Source: Halomonas getboli
Lineage (GTDB): Bacteria > Pseudomonadota > Gammaproteobacteria > Pseudomonadales > Halomonadaceae
Length of the DNA: 64,000 bases
Reading direction: 5' to 3'
Assembly (NCBI RefSeq): GCF_023094245.1
Contig: NZ_JALMEW010000008.1
Location: forward strand, 1-64,000
The notes below the pieces were generated by a model that worked only from the letters and a program-made list of their open reading frames with translations, had not been told where the DNA came from and made no database searches. This document shows positions 1 through 8,851 of the stretch, in pieces (the stretch's first letter is position 1; each line of letters opens with the position of its first letter). The translations under genes were made by a program, and so were the position numbers.

Positions 1-100
1 GCCCACATGAATTATCTGATCGATTGTTAAAGAGCAGCTCGACTCAACGAAGAGAAGAGCGTCTCGCATCTGCCTGGCCGTTCGGCCGGCGCCCTGCGAG
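1..100 (-). promoter_or_regulatory. rRNA operon leader with boxB-like hairpin and boxA
   Basis: Read on the minus strand, positions 36-25 spell TGCTCTTTAACA, the boxA antitermination signal of gammaproteobacterial rrn leaders. It is followed by the conserved stretch ending in TCATGTGGGC at the window edge. Upstream, 63-68/95-100 (CTCGCA/TGCGAG) and 76-80/83-87 (GGCCG/CGGCC) form a nested hairpin where boxB is expected. The 16S gene should begin just beyond position 1 on the minus strand and is not in the window. Confidence 0.9.
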
Positions 101-108
101 GAAGGCGT

Positions 109-136
109 ATTCTACGTGATCGGCGCGCCGTGTCAA
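109..136 (-). promoter_or_regulatory. rrn promoter P2 (downstream)
   Basis: On the minus strand, -35 TTGACA (131-136) and -10 TAGAAT (109-114) are separated by 16 bp. The GC-rich discriminator after the -10 is typical of stringently controlled rrn promoters. It lies upstream of the boxB/boxA leader. Confidence 0.85.
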
Positions 137-225
137 CCGGTGACCTTCAAGCCTCCGAGGAAGCGAAGCGGATGACCGAGCGATCGACTCCAGTGTCTGA
201 AGCGATGTCCGATCGAGCGGTGAGC

Positions 226-253
226 ATTCTACCGTTTCCGGCGGACTTGTCAA
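226..253 (-). promoter_or_regulatory. rrn promoter P1 (upstream)
   Basis: On the minus strand, -35 TTGACA (248-253) and -10 TAGAAT (226-231) are separated by 16 bp, the same architecture as P2. P1 sits 117 bp upstream of P2, close to the P1-P2 distance in E. coli rrn operons. The A/T tracts at 260-300 could serve as an UP element. Positions 300-438, further upstream, show no gene; they may hold Fis sites, which I cannot score by eye. Confidence 0.85.
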
Positions 254-438
254 TCGGGCGTTTTCGACAACCTTCGAAAAACCCCAAGAAAAACAAGTGC
301 TTCTACCACTCATCACCGCCTGCAACGTTGCCCGTCGCCGGCAGCGGATGCGTACTTTACGGATTCTCCCGCCGCGACGCAAGGACTATTTTCAGGAAGG
401 TGGCGAGCGCAGAAAAGTCCTCCCCTTCAACAGCAAGA

Positions 439-467
439 CGCCTCGCTCTCCAGAGAAGAGCGAGGCG
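439..467 (-). terminator. Terminator hairpin after DAHP synthase
   Basis: A perfect 11-bp stem (439-449 with 457-467) and 7-nt loop lie 25 bp past the stop codon of the DAHP synthase gene. On the minus strand it is followed by TCTTGCTGTT, a mediocre T-tract. It would insulate the rrn promoters from aroG read-through. Confidence 0.65.
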
Positions 468-491
468 CACTGCCTTACCGGACGGCTCGGA

Positions 492-1559
492 TCAGCTGCC
501 CTGGCGCAGGCGCTCGGCCGCCGTCGTCAGCAGATGCTCGGTGGTCTCCCAGCCGATACAGGCGTCGGTGACCGAGACCCCGTGACGCAGCTTGCCGGGG
601 ACCAGCGGCTGCTTGCCCTCGTGGAGGTGGCTCTCCAGCATCAGCCCCATCAAGGCATCGTCGCCCGCCAGGCGCTGGTTCAGCACGTCGAGCATCACCT
701 CGCTCTGGCGGCGATGATCCTTCTGCGCGTTGGCATGGCTGCAGTCGACCATCAGCCGCGGATTCTGGCCGGCGCCCTCCAGGGTCCGCCGCGCCGCCGC
801 CACCTGAGGCGCGCGGAAGTTGGGCTCACCGTGGCCGCCGCGCAGCACCGCATGGGTATGCGGATTGCCGGGCGTCTCGCGCATCTCGGGATGGCCGTCG
901 GGCCCCATGGCGAAGTGCTGATGCGAATGAGCAGCGGCACGCATGGCGTCCACCGCCACCTGCAGATCGCCGCTGGTGGCGTTCTTGAAGCCGACCACCG
1001 CATCCAGGCCGCTTGCCAGCTCGCGATGCAGCTGGGACTCGGTGGTGCGGGCGCCGATTGCCACCCAGCTCAGCACGTCATCGAGGTAGGGCGCCAGCAT
1101 CGGCTGCAGCAGCTCGGTGGCCACCGGCAGGCCGAGGCCGGCGATTTCGCGCATCAGCGAGCGGGATAGCTCCAGGCCGCGCGCCAGATCACCGCTGCCG
1201 TCCAGATCCGGATCGTAGGCCAGCCCCTTCCAGCCGATCGTGGTGCGCGGCTTCTCGACGTAGACACGCATCACCGGCAGCAGACGATCTTCGACAAGCG
1301 GCGCCAGTTCGGCCAGGCGACGGGCGTACTCGAGGGCGGACTCGGGATCGTGGATCGAACAGGGACCAACGACCACCAGCAGGCGGTCGTCACGACCGGC
1401 GAGAATGTCGCGAATGGCCTGGCGCTGGCCCTCGATGCGCCTGACCAGCGCCGGCTCGAGCGACAGGGCATGATGAAGCTCGGCCGGCGTGGGCAGCGCA
1501 CGGGCGCTGCGTCGGGTGGCGGATTCAGCGGTGGTCGCAAGGGATACGGGGGCGTTCAT
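492..1559 (-). CDS. aroG: 3-deoxy-7-phosphoheptulonate (DAHP) synthase, class I
   Basis: Catalyses condensation of phosphoenolpyruvate and erythrose 4-phosphate, the first committed step of the shikimate pathway for aromatic amino acids. The 355-aa length fits the AroF/G/H type. Visible motifs are GPCSIHD (65-71, with the metal-ligand Cys), KPRTTIGWKG, GARTTESQ and VDCSHAN. I cannot tell the Tyr-, Phe- and Trp-sensitive isozymes apart by eye, so aroG is a family-level symbol. The start at 1559 lies 6 nt after the stop of an aromatic-rich 54-aa ORF that also contains the only plausible Shine-Dalgarno sequence (GGAG), implying translational coupling. A hairpin attenuator lies further upstream. 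Confidence 0.93.
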   Translation of the reverse strand: MNAPVSLATTAESATRRSARALPTPAELHHALSLEPALVRRIEGQRQAIRDILAGRDDRLLVVVGPCSIHDPESALEYARRLAELAPLVEDRLLPVMRVYVEKPRTTIGWKGLAYDPDLDGSGDLARGLELSRSLMREIAGLGLPVATELLQPMLAPYLDDVLSWVAIGARTTESQLHRELASGLDAVVGFKNATSGDLQVAVDAMRAAAHSHQHFAMGPDGHPEMRETPGNPHTHAVLRGGHGEPNFRAPQVAAARRTLEGAGQNPRLMVDCSHANAQKDHRRQSEVMLDVLNQRLAGDDALMGLMLESHLHEGKQPLVPGKLRHGVSVTDACIGWETTEHLLTTAAERLRQGS

Positions 1560-1565
1560 GGGGCA

Positions 1566-1730
1566 TCAACTCCGTGAGCATGAAGATCGGGACAAGGTCA
1601 TGCCACCGGCAAGCCCACGGTCGGAGGTGGCGCACTGAGCCGACCGCACGTCGATAAATCGCCAGCCATAGCCGTAATAGTCCCGGCCCAGGGTGCGGAA
1701 CTCGGCATGGTGGCGATCGAATGCGGTCAT
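1566..1730 (-). CDS. 54-aa aromatic-rich ORF coupled to aroG (putative leader peptide or microprotein)
   Basis: The ORF starts at ATG 1730 behind a good Shine-Dalgarno sequence (GAGGAG, 6 nt upstream) and encodes 54 residues. Residues 18-25 read YYGYGWRF, an unusual run of Tyr, Trp and Phe codons. Its TGA ends 6 nt before the aroG ATG, and the aroG ribosome-binding site lies in its last codons. I recognise no protein family. Position and composition suggest a regulatory leader whose translation controls aroG, but a small functional protein is possible. Confidence 0.6.
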   Translation of the reverse strand: MTAFDRHHAEFRTLGRDYYGYGWRFIDVRSAQCATSDRGLAGGMTLSRSSCSRS

Positions 1731-1763
1731 GAGTGTCTCCTCGAGTGTTGAATATCAGAAACG

Positions 1764-1800
1764 CAGAACCCCCGGGCGGGGCTGCCGTCCGGGGGTTCTG
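1764..1800 (-). terminator. Attenuator-type hairpin in the aroG leader
   Basis: A perfect 12-bp GC-rich stem (1764-1775 with 1789-1800) and 13-nt loop lie about 50 nt after the stop codon of the Trp/Tyr-rich leader peptide. On the minus strand it is followed by CGTTTCTGATATT, a weak T-tract. Its position between an aromatic leader peptide and a DAHP synthase gene fits a trp-type transcription attenuator. Confidence 0.65.
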
Positions 1801-1852
1801 AGTATCGGAGGCAACCCTTGGCGGGCGTGCCTCGCGGCGTCGTCCTGTGCGA

Positions 1853-1999
1853 TCAGGACTCGGCCGCCGGCACGCCGGCGCTAAACCAGTAGCCCTGCCA
1901 ATAACAGGCGACAGCGGAGACGGTCTCGTGACCACGGGCCATGACCGCCGGGGAGGCGGTGATCGGGCTGCGCGGGATCAGGGACGGGCTCGGTGTCAT
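1853..1999 (-). CDS. Putative aroG attenuator leader peptide (Trp/Tyr/Phe-rich)
   Basis: This 48-aa ORF runs from ATG 1999, with an internal ATG at 1942 giving 29 aa. Near its C-terminus it carries ACYWQGYWFSAG, a cluster of two Trp, two Tyr and one Phe. A terminator-like hairpin and then aroG follow. Clustered control codons, a short ORF and a downstream hairpin are the hallmarks of a ribosome-stalling attenuator. The start is uncertain: the upstream ATG has a weak GAGAG, the internal ATG has none. I found no convincing promoter just upstream. Confidence 0.55.
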   Translation of the reverse strand: MTPSPSLIPRSPITASPAVMARGHETVSAVACYWQGYWFSAGVPAAES

Positions 2000-2043
2000 G
2001 GGGCTCTCGACGGTTCGTGTTAAGGATGTCCTGAAAACTGACT

Positions 2044-2071
2044 CCATCCTGCCCGCTCGCGGACCGGATGG
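2044..2071 (-). terminator. Candidate hairpin between the small membrane gene and the aroG leader
   Basis: CCATCC (2044-2049) pairs with GGATGG (2066-2071) around an inner GC stem. On the minus strand GTTTTC follows about 6 nt later. It could end transcription of the unit above and separate it from the aroG leader. The stem is short. Confidence 0.35.
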
Positions 2072-2077
2072 CAAGGC

Positions 2078-2206
2078 TCAGCCGGTGGCGAGCCGGATCC
2101 AGGCGATGGTAGCCGGCAGGCAGCTCATGCCGACCAGCACCGCCAGGCCCAGGAAGACGGCCAGCAGTCCGCTGTCGTCGTGGAACTCATCATCATGCAT
2201 CGGCAT
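2078..2206 (-). CDS. Small single-span membrane protein, unknown
   Basis: A 42-aa ORF starts at ATG 2206 behind a strong Shine-Dalgarno sequence (GAGGAGG). The first 12 residues are Met/Asp/Glu/His-rich. One hydrophobic segment follows (about residues 14-37, GLLAVFLGLAVLVGMSCLPATIAW), then a short basic tail. I recognise no family. It lies 64 bp after the folM stop on the same strand. A longer in-frame reading from 2293 lacks such a ribosome-binding site and would overlap folM. Confidence 0.55.
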   Translation of the reverse strand: MPMHDDEFHDDSGLLAVFLGLAVLVGMSCLPATIAWIRLATG

Positions 2207-2270
2207 GGAGGCCTCCTCGTCGCCTCGGAAATATCGCCAGTCTAGGCAGATTGCCGTTCGGCGGCGAGCA

Positions 2271-2984
2271 TCAGCGCAAATGACGTCCGCCATCCACCGG
2301 CAGGGTAATGCCCGTCACGTAGCGGTTATCGAGCAGGTAGCGCAGGCTCTGGTGGATCACGCCAGGCCCCGGGATCAGTCCCATCGCCGACTTGGCCCTG
2401 GCCTTCTCGGCGTAGGCCTCGTCATCGTCGTCATTGAGCATGATCATCGCCGGGGCGATGGCGTTGACCTGGATCGACGGCGCATACATGGCGGCGAACG
2501 ACAGCGTCAGGTTCTCGAGCCCGGCCTTGGAGGCGGCGTAGGCGGCGTGCTTGCGCGAGCCCTTGCTGGCCACGAAGTCGGTCATGTGCACGATGTCGCG
2601 CATCGGCTCGCTGCAGGCCTCGAGCAGATCGCGGGCGCCGAGGTTGATCAGGTACGGCGCCAGCATGTGCACCCGGAACAGCCGCTCGAAGTTGTCCCCG
2701 GCCTCGGGCCCGGCGACGTCCGGCGCCCAGTCGCTGGCGTTGTGGACGATGGCGCGCAGCGAGGACGTCTCGGCCCGCAGGCGTTCGAGGAAATCCTCGA
2801 TGCCTTCCTGGCTGGCGAAGTCGGCCTGCAGGGTGACGACGCCGCGGCGCCGCAGCGCCTCGAGTTCCTCGCGCTCGCGGCGGTAGCTGATGATCACCGG
2901 ATGCCCCTCGTCGACCAGGCGCTCGACACAGTGCCGCCCCAGGCGCTGGGCGCCACCGGTAATCAGGATCGGCGAGGCGCTCAT
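2271..2984 (-). CDS. folM: Dihydromonapterin/dihydrofolate reductase, SDR family
   Basis: A short-chain dehydrogenase of 237 aa, close to E. coli FolM. It has the N-terminal nucleotide-binding motif TGGAQRLG (10-17) and the catalytic YAASK. FolM reduces dihydromonapterin, and weakly dihydrofolate, with NADPH, supplying tetrahydromonapterin as cofactor for phenylalanine hydroxylase. It overlaps the upstream flavin reductase gene by 4 nt (ATGA), so it is co-translated with it. The family call rests on overall resemblance; a generic SDR is the alternative. Confidence 0.82.
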   Translation of the reverse strand: MSASPILITGGAQRLGRHCVERLVDEGHPVIISYRREREELEALRRRGVVTLQADFASQEGIEDFLERLRAETSSLRAIVHNASDWAPDVAGPEAGDNFERLFRVHMLAPYLINLGARDLLEACSEPMRDIVHMTDFVASKGSRKHAAYAASKAGLENLTLSFAAMYAPSIQVNAIAPAMIMLNDDDDEAYAEKARAKSAMGLIPGPGVIHQSLRYLLDNRYVTGITLPVDGGRHLR

Positions 2985-3766
2985 GCCCGCCCTTCCCTCA
3001 CCAGGCTGCCCACGGTGGGCACCAGCGGATCGCGCGGCGCGTAGGCGAAGACGTCGGAGAACACCCGCGACGGCTCGAGGCCCAGCGAGGCCAGCACGTC
3101 GACGCAGGCGTAGACCATCCCCGGCGAGCCGGAGAGATAGACGTCATGGCCGGAGACGTCAACGTCGTCCAGGGCCTCGCCCAGCGCCGCGTCGATGCGT
3201 CCGGCATGCCCTTGGACGCGTTCGGCGGCGAAGTCGTCGCTCATGCCCTGCTCGGCGACCGCATGGAAGGCCACGTTCGGATGCTGAGCCGCCCACTCCC
3301 GGGCCAGGCTCTCGAGATAGAGCTCGCGGCGCTCCTTGGCCGCCCACCACAGGGCGATCTCCCTCGCCGGATCGGCGTGCAGCGCCGCCTCGACGATCGC
3401 CTTCATCTGGGCGAAACCGGTGCCGGCGGCCACCAGCAACAGCGGGCGTGTGCTGCCGGGGTCTAGCACGCAGTCGCCGCTCGGCAGCCGCAGGGTCAGA
3501 TGCTGCGCCTCCACCAGCAGCTCGCGCAGTCGCGCCGAGTTGGAGCGCTCCGGCCAGTGCTGGATGTGCAGCTCCAGGCGGCCGTCGCCCGAATGGGCAC
3601 TGGCGATGGAGAACGGCACCCAGGTCTCGGGGTCGAGCTCCATCTCCAGATACTGGCCGGGCGCGTGGGCCATGGCCTCGGCGCGGCCTTCCAGGCGCAC
3701 CCGGAAGACGTCGGGGGTGAGGTCCTCGACCTCGACGACCTGGCAGGTCAGGGTCCTTGCCGTCAT
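2981..3766 (-). CDS. fre: NAD(P)H-flavin reductase (Fre/LuxG family)
   Basis: A 261-aa protein with an N-terminal FAD/flavin-binding barrel (about 1-100, PGQYLEME and PFSIAS) and a C-terminal NAD(P)-binding domain ([18 protein letters not shown], about 108-125). It reduces free flavins, which in UbiD-containing bacteria may feed FMN to the UbiX/prenyl-FMN pathway. Overlaps of 4 nt with both ubiD (3763-3766) and folM (2981-2984) show one transcription unit. The ubiD-fre pairing also occurs in E. coli. Confidence 0.88.
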   Translation of the reverse strand: MTARTLTCQVVEVEDLTPDVFRVRLEGRAEAMAHAPGQYLEMELDPETWVPFSIASAHSGDGRLELHIQHWPERSNSARLRELLVEAQHLTLRLPSGDCVLDPGSTRPLLLVAAGTGFAQMKAIVEAALHADPAREIALWWAAKERRELYLESLAREWAAQHPNVAFHAVAEQGMSDDFAAERVQGHAGRIDAALGEALDDVDVSGHDVYLSGSPGMVYACVDVLASLGLEPSRVFSDVFAYAPRDPLVPTVGSLVREGRA

Positions 3767-5256
3767 GAATGCCTCTTGTCGTTATCGGGGAGTTCAATGC
3801 CCAGCTCGTTCCAGCGCTCGCTGACGCGGGCCTTGACGGCCTCGTCCATGACGATGGGCGTGCCCCATTCTCGGTCGGTCTCGCCGGGCCACTTGTCGGT
3901 GGCGTCCAGGCCCATCTTGGAGCCCAGGCCCGCCACCGGGGAGGCGAAATCCAGGTAGTCGATGGGCGTGTTCTCCACCATCACCGTGTCCCGCGCCGGG
4001 TCCATGCGGGTAGTGATGGCCCAGATCACGTCCTGCCAGTCGCGGGCGCTGACGTCGTCGTCGAGCACCACCACGAACTTGGTGTACATGAACTGGCGCA
4101 GGAAGCTCCACACGCCCATCATCACCCGCTTGGCGTGGCCGGGATACTGCTTCTTCATCGTCACCACGGCCATGCGGTAGGAGCAGCCTTCCGGGGGCAG
4201 GTAGAAGTCGACGATCTCGGGGAACTGGCGGCGCAGGATCGGCACGAACACCTCGTTCAGCGCCAGCCCCAGCACCGCGGGCTCGTCCGGCGGACGGCCG
4301 GTGTAGGTGGAGTGATAGACGGCATCGCGACGCATGGTCATGCGCGTGACCGTGAACACCGGGAAGGTCTCCACCTCGTTGTAGTAGCCGGTGTGATCGC
4401 CGTAGGGGCCTTCCGGGGCGGTATCGTCGGGGTACAGGAAGCCCTCGAGGATGATCTCGGCCGAGGCCGGCACCTCGAGGTCGGCGTGGCCGCACTTGAC
4501 CAGCTCGGTGCGCGAACCTCTCAAGAGCCCGGCGAAGGCGTACTCGGAGAGCGAGTCCGGCACCGGCGTCACGGCGCCGAGGATGGTCGCCGGGTCAGCG
4601 CCCAGCGCCACCGCCACCGGGAAGGGCTCGCCGGGATGCTCGCGGCACCACTCCTGATAGTCCAGGGCGCCGCCGCGATGGGACAGCCAGCGCATGATCA
4701 GGCGATTGCGCGAGAGCTTCTGCTGGCGATAGATGCCGAGGTTCTGGCGCGACTTGCGCGGCCCCTTGGTGATCACCAGCGGCCAGGTCACCAGCGGCGC
4801 GGCGTCGCCGGGCCAGCAGTGCTGGATCGGCAGGCGATCGAGGTCGACGTCATCGCCCTCGAGCACCACCTCCTGCACCGGCGCGCGCTTGAGCCGCTTG
4901 GGGCCCATGCTCATCACCTGCTTGTAGACCGGCAGCTTGTCGAGGGCGTCGCGGAAGCCCTTGGGCGGCTCCGGCTCCTTGAGGAAGGCCAGCAGCTCGC
5001 CGACCTCGCGCAGCGCGCTGACCGATTCCTGGCCCATGCCCAGGGCGACCCGTTTAGGCGTGCCGAAGAGGTTGCCGAGCAGCGGCATGTCGTGGCCCTT
5101 GACGTTCTCGAACAGCAGCGCCGGTCCGCCGGCCCGCAGGGTGCGGTCGCAGATCTCGGTGATCTCGAGGTAGGGATCCACCTCGGCGGTGACGCGCCTG
5201 AGCTCGCCCTGCTCTTCCAGCGCGGCGATGAACTCGCGCAGGTCCTTGTACTTCAT
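3763..5256 (-). CDS. ubiD: 4-hydroxy-3-polyprenylbenzoate decarboxylase
   Basis: The prenyl-FMN-dependent decarboxylase of ubiquinone synthesis, removing the carboxyl group of 3-polyprenyl-4-hydroxybenzoate. It is 497 aa, the full family length. It contains the conserved [13 protein letters not shown] segment with active-site acidic residues, and [22 protein letters not shown] in the N-terminal half. It is first in the ubiD-fre-folM unit and overlaps fre by 4 nt. Confidence 0.95.
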   Translation of the reverse strand: MKYKDLREFIAALEEQGELRRVTAEVDPYLEITEICDRTLRAGGPALLFENVKGHDMPLLGNLFGTPKRVALGMGQESVSALREVGELLAFLKEPEPPKGFRDALDKLPVYKQVMSMGPKRLKRAPVQEVVLEGDDVDLDRLPIQHCWPGDAAPLVTWPLVITKGPRKSRQNLGIYRQQKLSRNRLIMRWLSHRGGALDYQEWCREHPGEPFPVAVALGADPATILGAVTPVPDSLSEYAFAGLLRGSRTELVKCGHADLEVPASAEIILEGFLYPDDTAPEGPYGDHTGYYNEVETFPVFTVTRMTMRRDAVYHSTYTGRPPDEPAVLGLALNEVFVPILRRQFPEIVDFYLPPEGCSYRMAVVTMKKQYPGHAKRVMMGVWSFLRQFMYTKFVVVLDDDVSARDWQDVIWAITTRMDPARDTVMVENTPIDYLDFASPVAGLGSKMGLDATDKWPGETDREWGTPIVMDEAVKARVSERWNELGIELPDNDKRHS

Positions 5257-5286
5257 GCGGCCTTCCCGTTATCCCGAACGACGCAA

Positions 5287-5313
5287 AAGGGGCAGCATAG
5301 CATGCTGCCCCTT
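5287..5313 (-). terminator. Rho-independent terminator upstream of ubiD
   Basis: A perfect 12-bp stem (5287-5298 with 5302-5313) with a 3-nt loop is followed on the minus strand by TTTTGCG. It lies about 280 nt downstream of the rho stop and 30 bp before ubiD, so it should block read-through from rho into ubiD. Little room remains for a ubiD promoter, which may overlap the hairpin. Confidence 0.75.
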
Positions 5314-5361
5314 CGGGATGCTGCGCCTGGGCGATGTGATCACCGCTCTAGCGAAGCGGCG

Positions 5362-5537
5362 TCGGGGACAGGCCGAAGCGGAGGTCCTATGCCAGGGGTG
5401 AGGAGGATTCCTCCGAACGGGCTGGCCATGGATGGCCAGCACCGGCCCTGCAAGCGGAGCAGGACGCGAGAGCGCCGCAGGGCATCGGTAGCGCCCATGG
5501 ATGGGTTCACAGCGCCTCCGCGAAGGCCTGTCGCCGA
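5362..5537. repeat. Structured intergenic repeat, family A, long copy
   Basis: The ends pair: GACAGGCC-GAA-GCGGAG (5367-5383) with CTCCGC-GAA-GGCCTGTC (5516-5532), a stem interrupted by a symmetric GAA/GAA loop and extended outward by TCGG/CCGA. Blocks shared with the copy at 52096-52176 are GGAGGTCCTATGCC, GGCATCGGTAGCGCCCA and GGATGGGTTCACAGCGCCTCC. Between the first two blocks this copy carries about 75 extra bases, including a hairpin CTGGCC-ATGGAT-GGCCAG. It occupies most of the 335-bp gap between rho and ubiD; no coding sequence is credible here. Confidence 0.75.
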
Positions 5538-5591
5538 GATAGCCGCGACGTCAGGCCAGCCGTTAGATCCGACCTCATCCTGCCGAGAGGA

Positions 5592-6851
<1,260 letters not shown>

Positions 6852-7295
6852 CGGTGTGTTCAGAAGTTGCTCGTGAAAGCCGGGCAGTCGTGCGCCGTAT
6901 GAGAAAAGAGGCGAGACATTAACGCCGCGTGGATGCGTTCAGAGCCCGGACAGGCTGCCTCTCGTCGAATGCGGGTCATGGCCACGGGCAGGCGACCAAT
7001 GAAGGTGCCGGGCCAGTCTCGGAAGCGAGGGAGCAGGTTCGTTTTCGCCTGAAATCAGCGCATCGGGCCGTGGGCCGCGAAGAAGGCTGATTGCAGAGGG
7101 CTAACTGACGACTTGGAAAAATGACCGTGGCGTGGTTGCCATGTACGGTCGGGAAGCATTCGGAACAGGCGAACGACCCGATACTAGTCAAGGCCGAAGG
7201 GAAACGCAATACCCGGGCGTCCTCCCCGCCCCGGCGCGATTGACAAGCCTGAGGGAGGCCCGCAACCTTTGGCCAGTGCCTCTGAAGGATCCGCC
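6852..7295. other. Divergent rho/ppx intergenic region; long rho leader
   Basis: About 440 bp separate rho and ppx, and no gene is convincing in it. A trxA gene, which sits beside rho in E. coli, is not present. A 77-aa minus-strand ORF (6976-7209) matches nothing I know. Rho is autoregulated through its leader in enterobacteria, so a long leader here is expected. Confidence 0.6.
7181..7209 (-). promoter_or_regulatory. Candidate rho promoter
   Basis: On the minus strand, TTGCGT (7204-7209), a 17-bp spacer and TAGTAT (7181-7186). The -10 is good and the -35 poor. It would give a leader of about 320 nt. Confidence 0.35.
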
Positions 7296-8828
7296 ATGAC
7301 CACGCCCACGGACCGGCCCTCCCTCGCTGCCGGCGACCCCGACCTCGCTCCCCGCCGACTTGCCGCCATCGACCTCGGCTCGAACAGCTTTCACCTGCTG
7401 GTGGCCAACTATCGAGACGATCGCCTGCAGGTCGTCGCCCGCCAGGGCGACAAGGTGCAGCTCGCCGCCGGCATCGACGACGACGGCCGACTCAACGAGG
7501 ACGCCATGACCCGGGCGCTGGACTGTCTGGCCCGCTTCGCCCCCTTCCTCGAGGACATCGCGCCCGGAGACCTGCGCGTGGTCGGCACCAACGCCCTGCG
7601 CGACGCCGACAACAGCCAGGACTTCATCGATCGCGCCGAGGCGCTGCTCGGCACCCGCATCGAGATCATCGCCGGCCGTGAGGAAGCGCGCCTGATCTAC
7701 CTGGGCGCCGCACACGCCGTGGCCGAAGACGGCCGCCGGCTGATCGTCGACATCGGCGGCGGCTCCACCGAGTTCATCATCGGCGAGCACTTCGAGCCCC
7801 AGGCTCTGGAAAGCCTGAGCATGGGCTGCGTGACCTATACGCGACGCTTCTTCGACGGCGGCGAGATCACCGAGAAGCGCATGCGCCGCGCCGAACTGGC
7901 CGCGCTCTCCGAACTGGCCAATATCCGCAAACCGTTCCAGAAGCTCGGCTGGAGCGATCCGGTCGGCTCCAGCGGCACCATCAAGGCCGCCGCGGCGGTG
8001 ATCGCCGCCACCGGCACGTCGCCCGAGGGCGTGATCACCCGCCAGGGCCTTGCCGACCTGCGCAAGCGACTGCTCAAGTGCAAGCGCCTGGACAAGGTCG
8101 CCATGGACGGCCTCAAGGCCGACCGCGCCCGCGTCTTCCCCGCCGGCATCGCCATTCTCGGCGCCATCTTCGAAGCCTTCGAGCTGGAGGAGATGCGCTA
8201 CTCCGACGGCGCCCTGCGCGAAGGCGTGCTCTACGACCTGGCCGGCCGCAACAGCCCCGAGGACTCGCGGCTCAAGACCCTGGCCAACCTCGAGCGCCTC
8301 TACGCCGTCGATGCGCGCCAGGCCGACAACGTCGCCGCCACGGCGCTGGCGCTGTTCGCGCAGGTGCGCAAGGCCTGGCAGCTCGGCGAGGATCAGGCGC
8401 GCTTCCTGGAGTGGGCCAGCCGGCTCCACGAGATCGGCCTGGCGATCTCCCACAGCCAGTTCCACCGCCACGGCGCCTACCTGCTGGAGCACTCCGACCT
8501 GGCCGGCTTCTCGCGCCCCGATCAGCGCCAGCTGGCCTTCCTGGTCCGCGCCCACCGGCGCAAGTTCCCGCTCAAGGAGTGGCAGGCACTGCCCGCCACC
8601 GAGCGACCCGCCATGTCGCGGCTGGCCCGACTGCTGCGCCTGGCGGTGATCCTCAACCATTCGCGACCCGAACAGCCGCCCGAGGCGCCGACGCTCGCAG
8701 CCGAGGGCGATGCCGGCCTGCGGCTCGGCCTCGCCGCGGAGGAATCCGGCCTGCTGCTCGCCGACCTGGAACAGGAAGCCGCCTACCAGCAGGCCGCCGA
8801 GCTGACGCTGATCCTCGACGCCGACTGA
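7296..8828 (+). CDS. ppx: Exopolyphosphatase, Ppx/GppA family
   Basis: Hydrolyses inorganic polyphosphate, or pppGpp if GppA-like. It has 510 aa (E. coli Ppx 513). ASKHA-fold motifs are visible: AAIDLGSNSFHLLV near the N-terminus and VDIGGGSTEFIIGE around residue 150. A C-terminal HD-like region contains HEIGLAISHSQFHRHGAYLL. I chose ATG 7296 over an upstream TTG (7269) because GAAGGA lies just before it. Placement beside rho and the length favour Ppx over GppA. Confidence 0.88.
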   Translation: MTTPTDRPSLAAGDPDLAPRRLAAIDLGSNSFHLLVANYRDDRLQVVARQGDKVQLAAGIDDDGRLNEDAMTRALDCLARFAPFLEDIAPGDLRVVGTNALRDADNSQDFIDRAEALLGTRIEIIAGREEARLIYLGAAHAVAEDGRRLIVDIGGGSTEFIIGEHFEPQALESLSMGCVTYTRRFFDGGEITEKRMRRAELAALSELANIRKPFQKLGWSDPVGSSGTIKAAAAVIAATGTSPEGVITRQGLADLRKRLLKCKRLDKVAMDGLKADRARVFPAGIAILGAIFEAFELEEMRYSDGALREGVLYDLAGRNSPEDSRLKTLANLERLYAVDARQADNVAATALALFAQVRKAWQLGEDQARFLEWASRLHEIGLAISHSQFHRHGAYLLEHSDLAGFSRPDQRQLAFLVRAHRRKFPLKEWQALPATERPAMSRLARLLRLAVILNHSRPEQPPEAPTLAAEGDAGLRLGLAAEESGLLLADLEQEAAYQQAAELTLILDAD

Positions 8829-8851
8829 CCCCGGACGCCGGCCGAGCCCAC

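Noticed and set aside
6976..7209. A 77-aa minus-strand ORF upstream of rho as a rho leader peptide or trxA remnant
   Set aside because: No thioredoxin motif, no clear ribosome-binding site, and it would overlap the candidate promoter.
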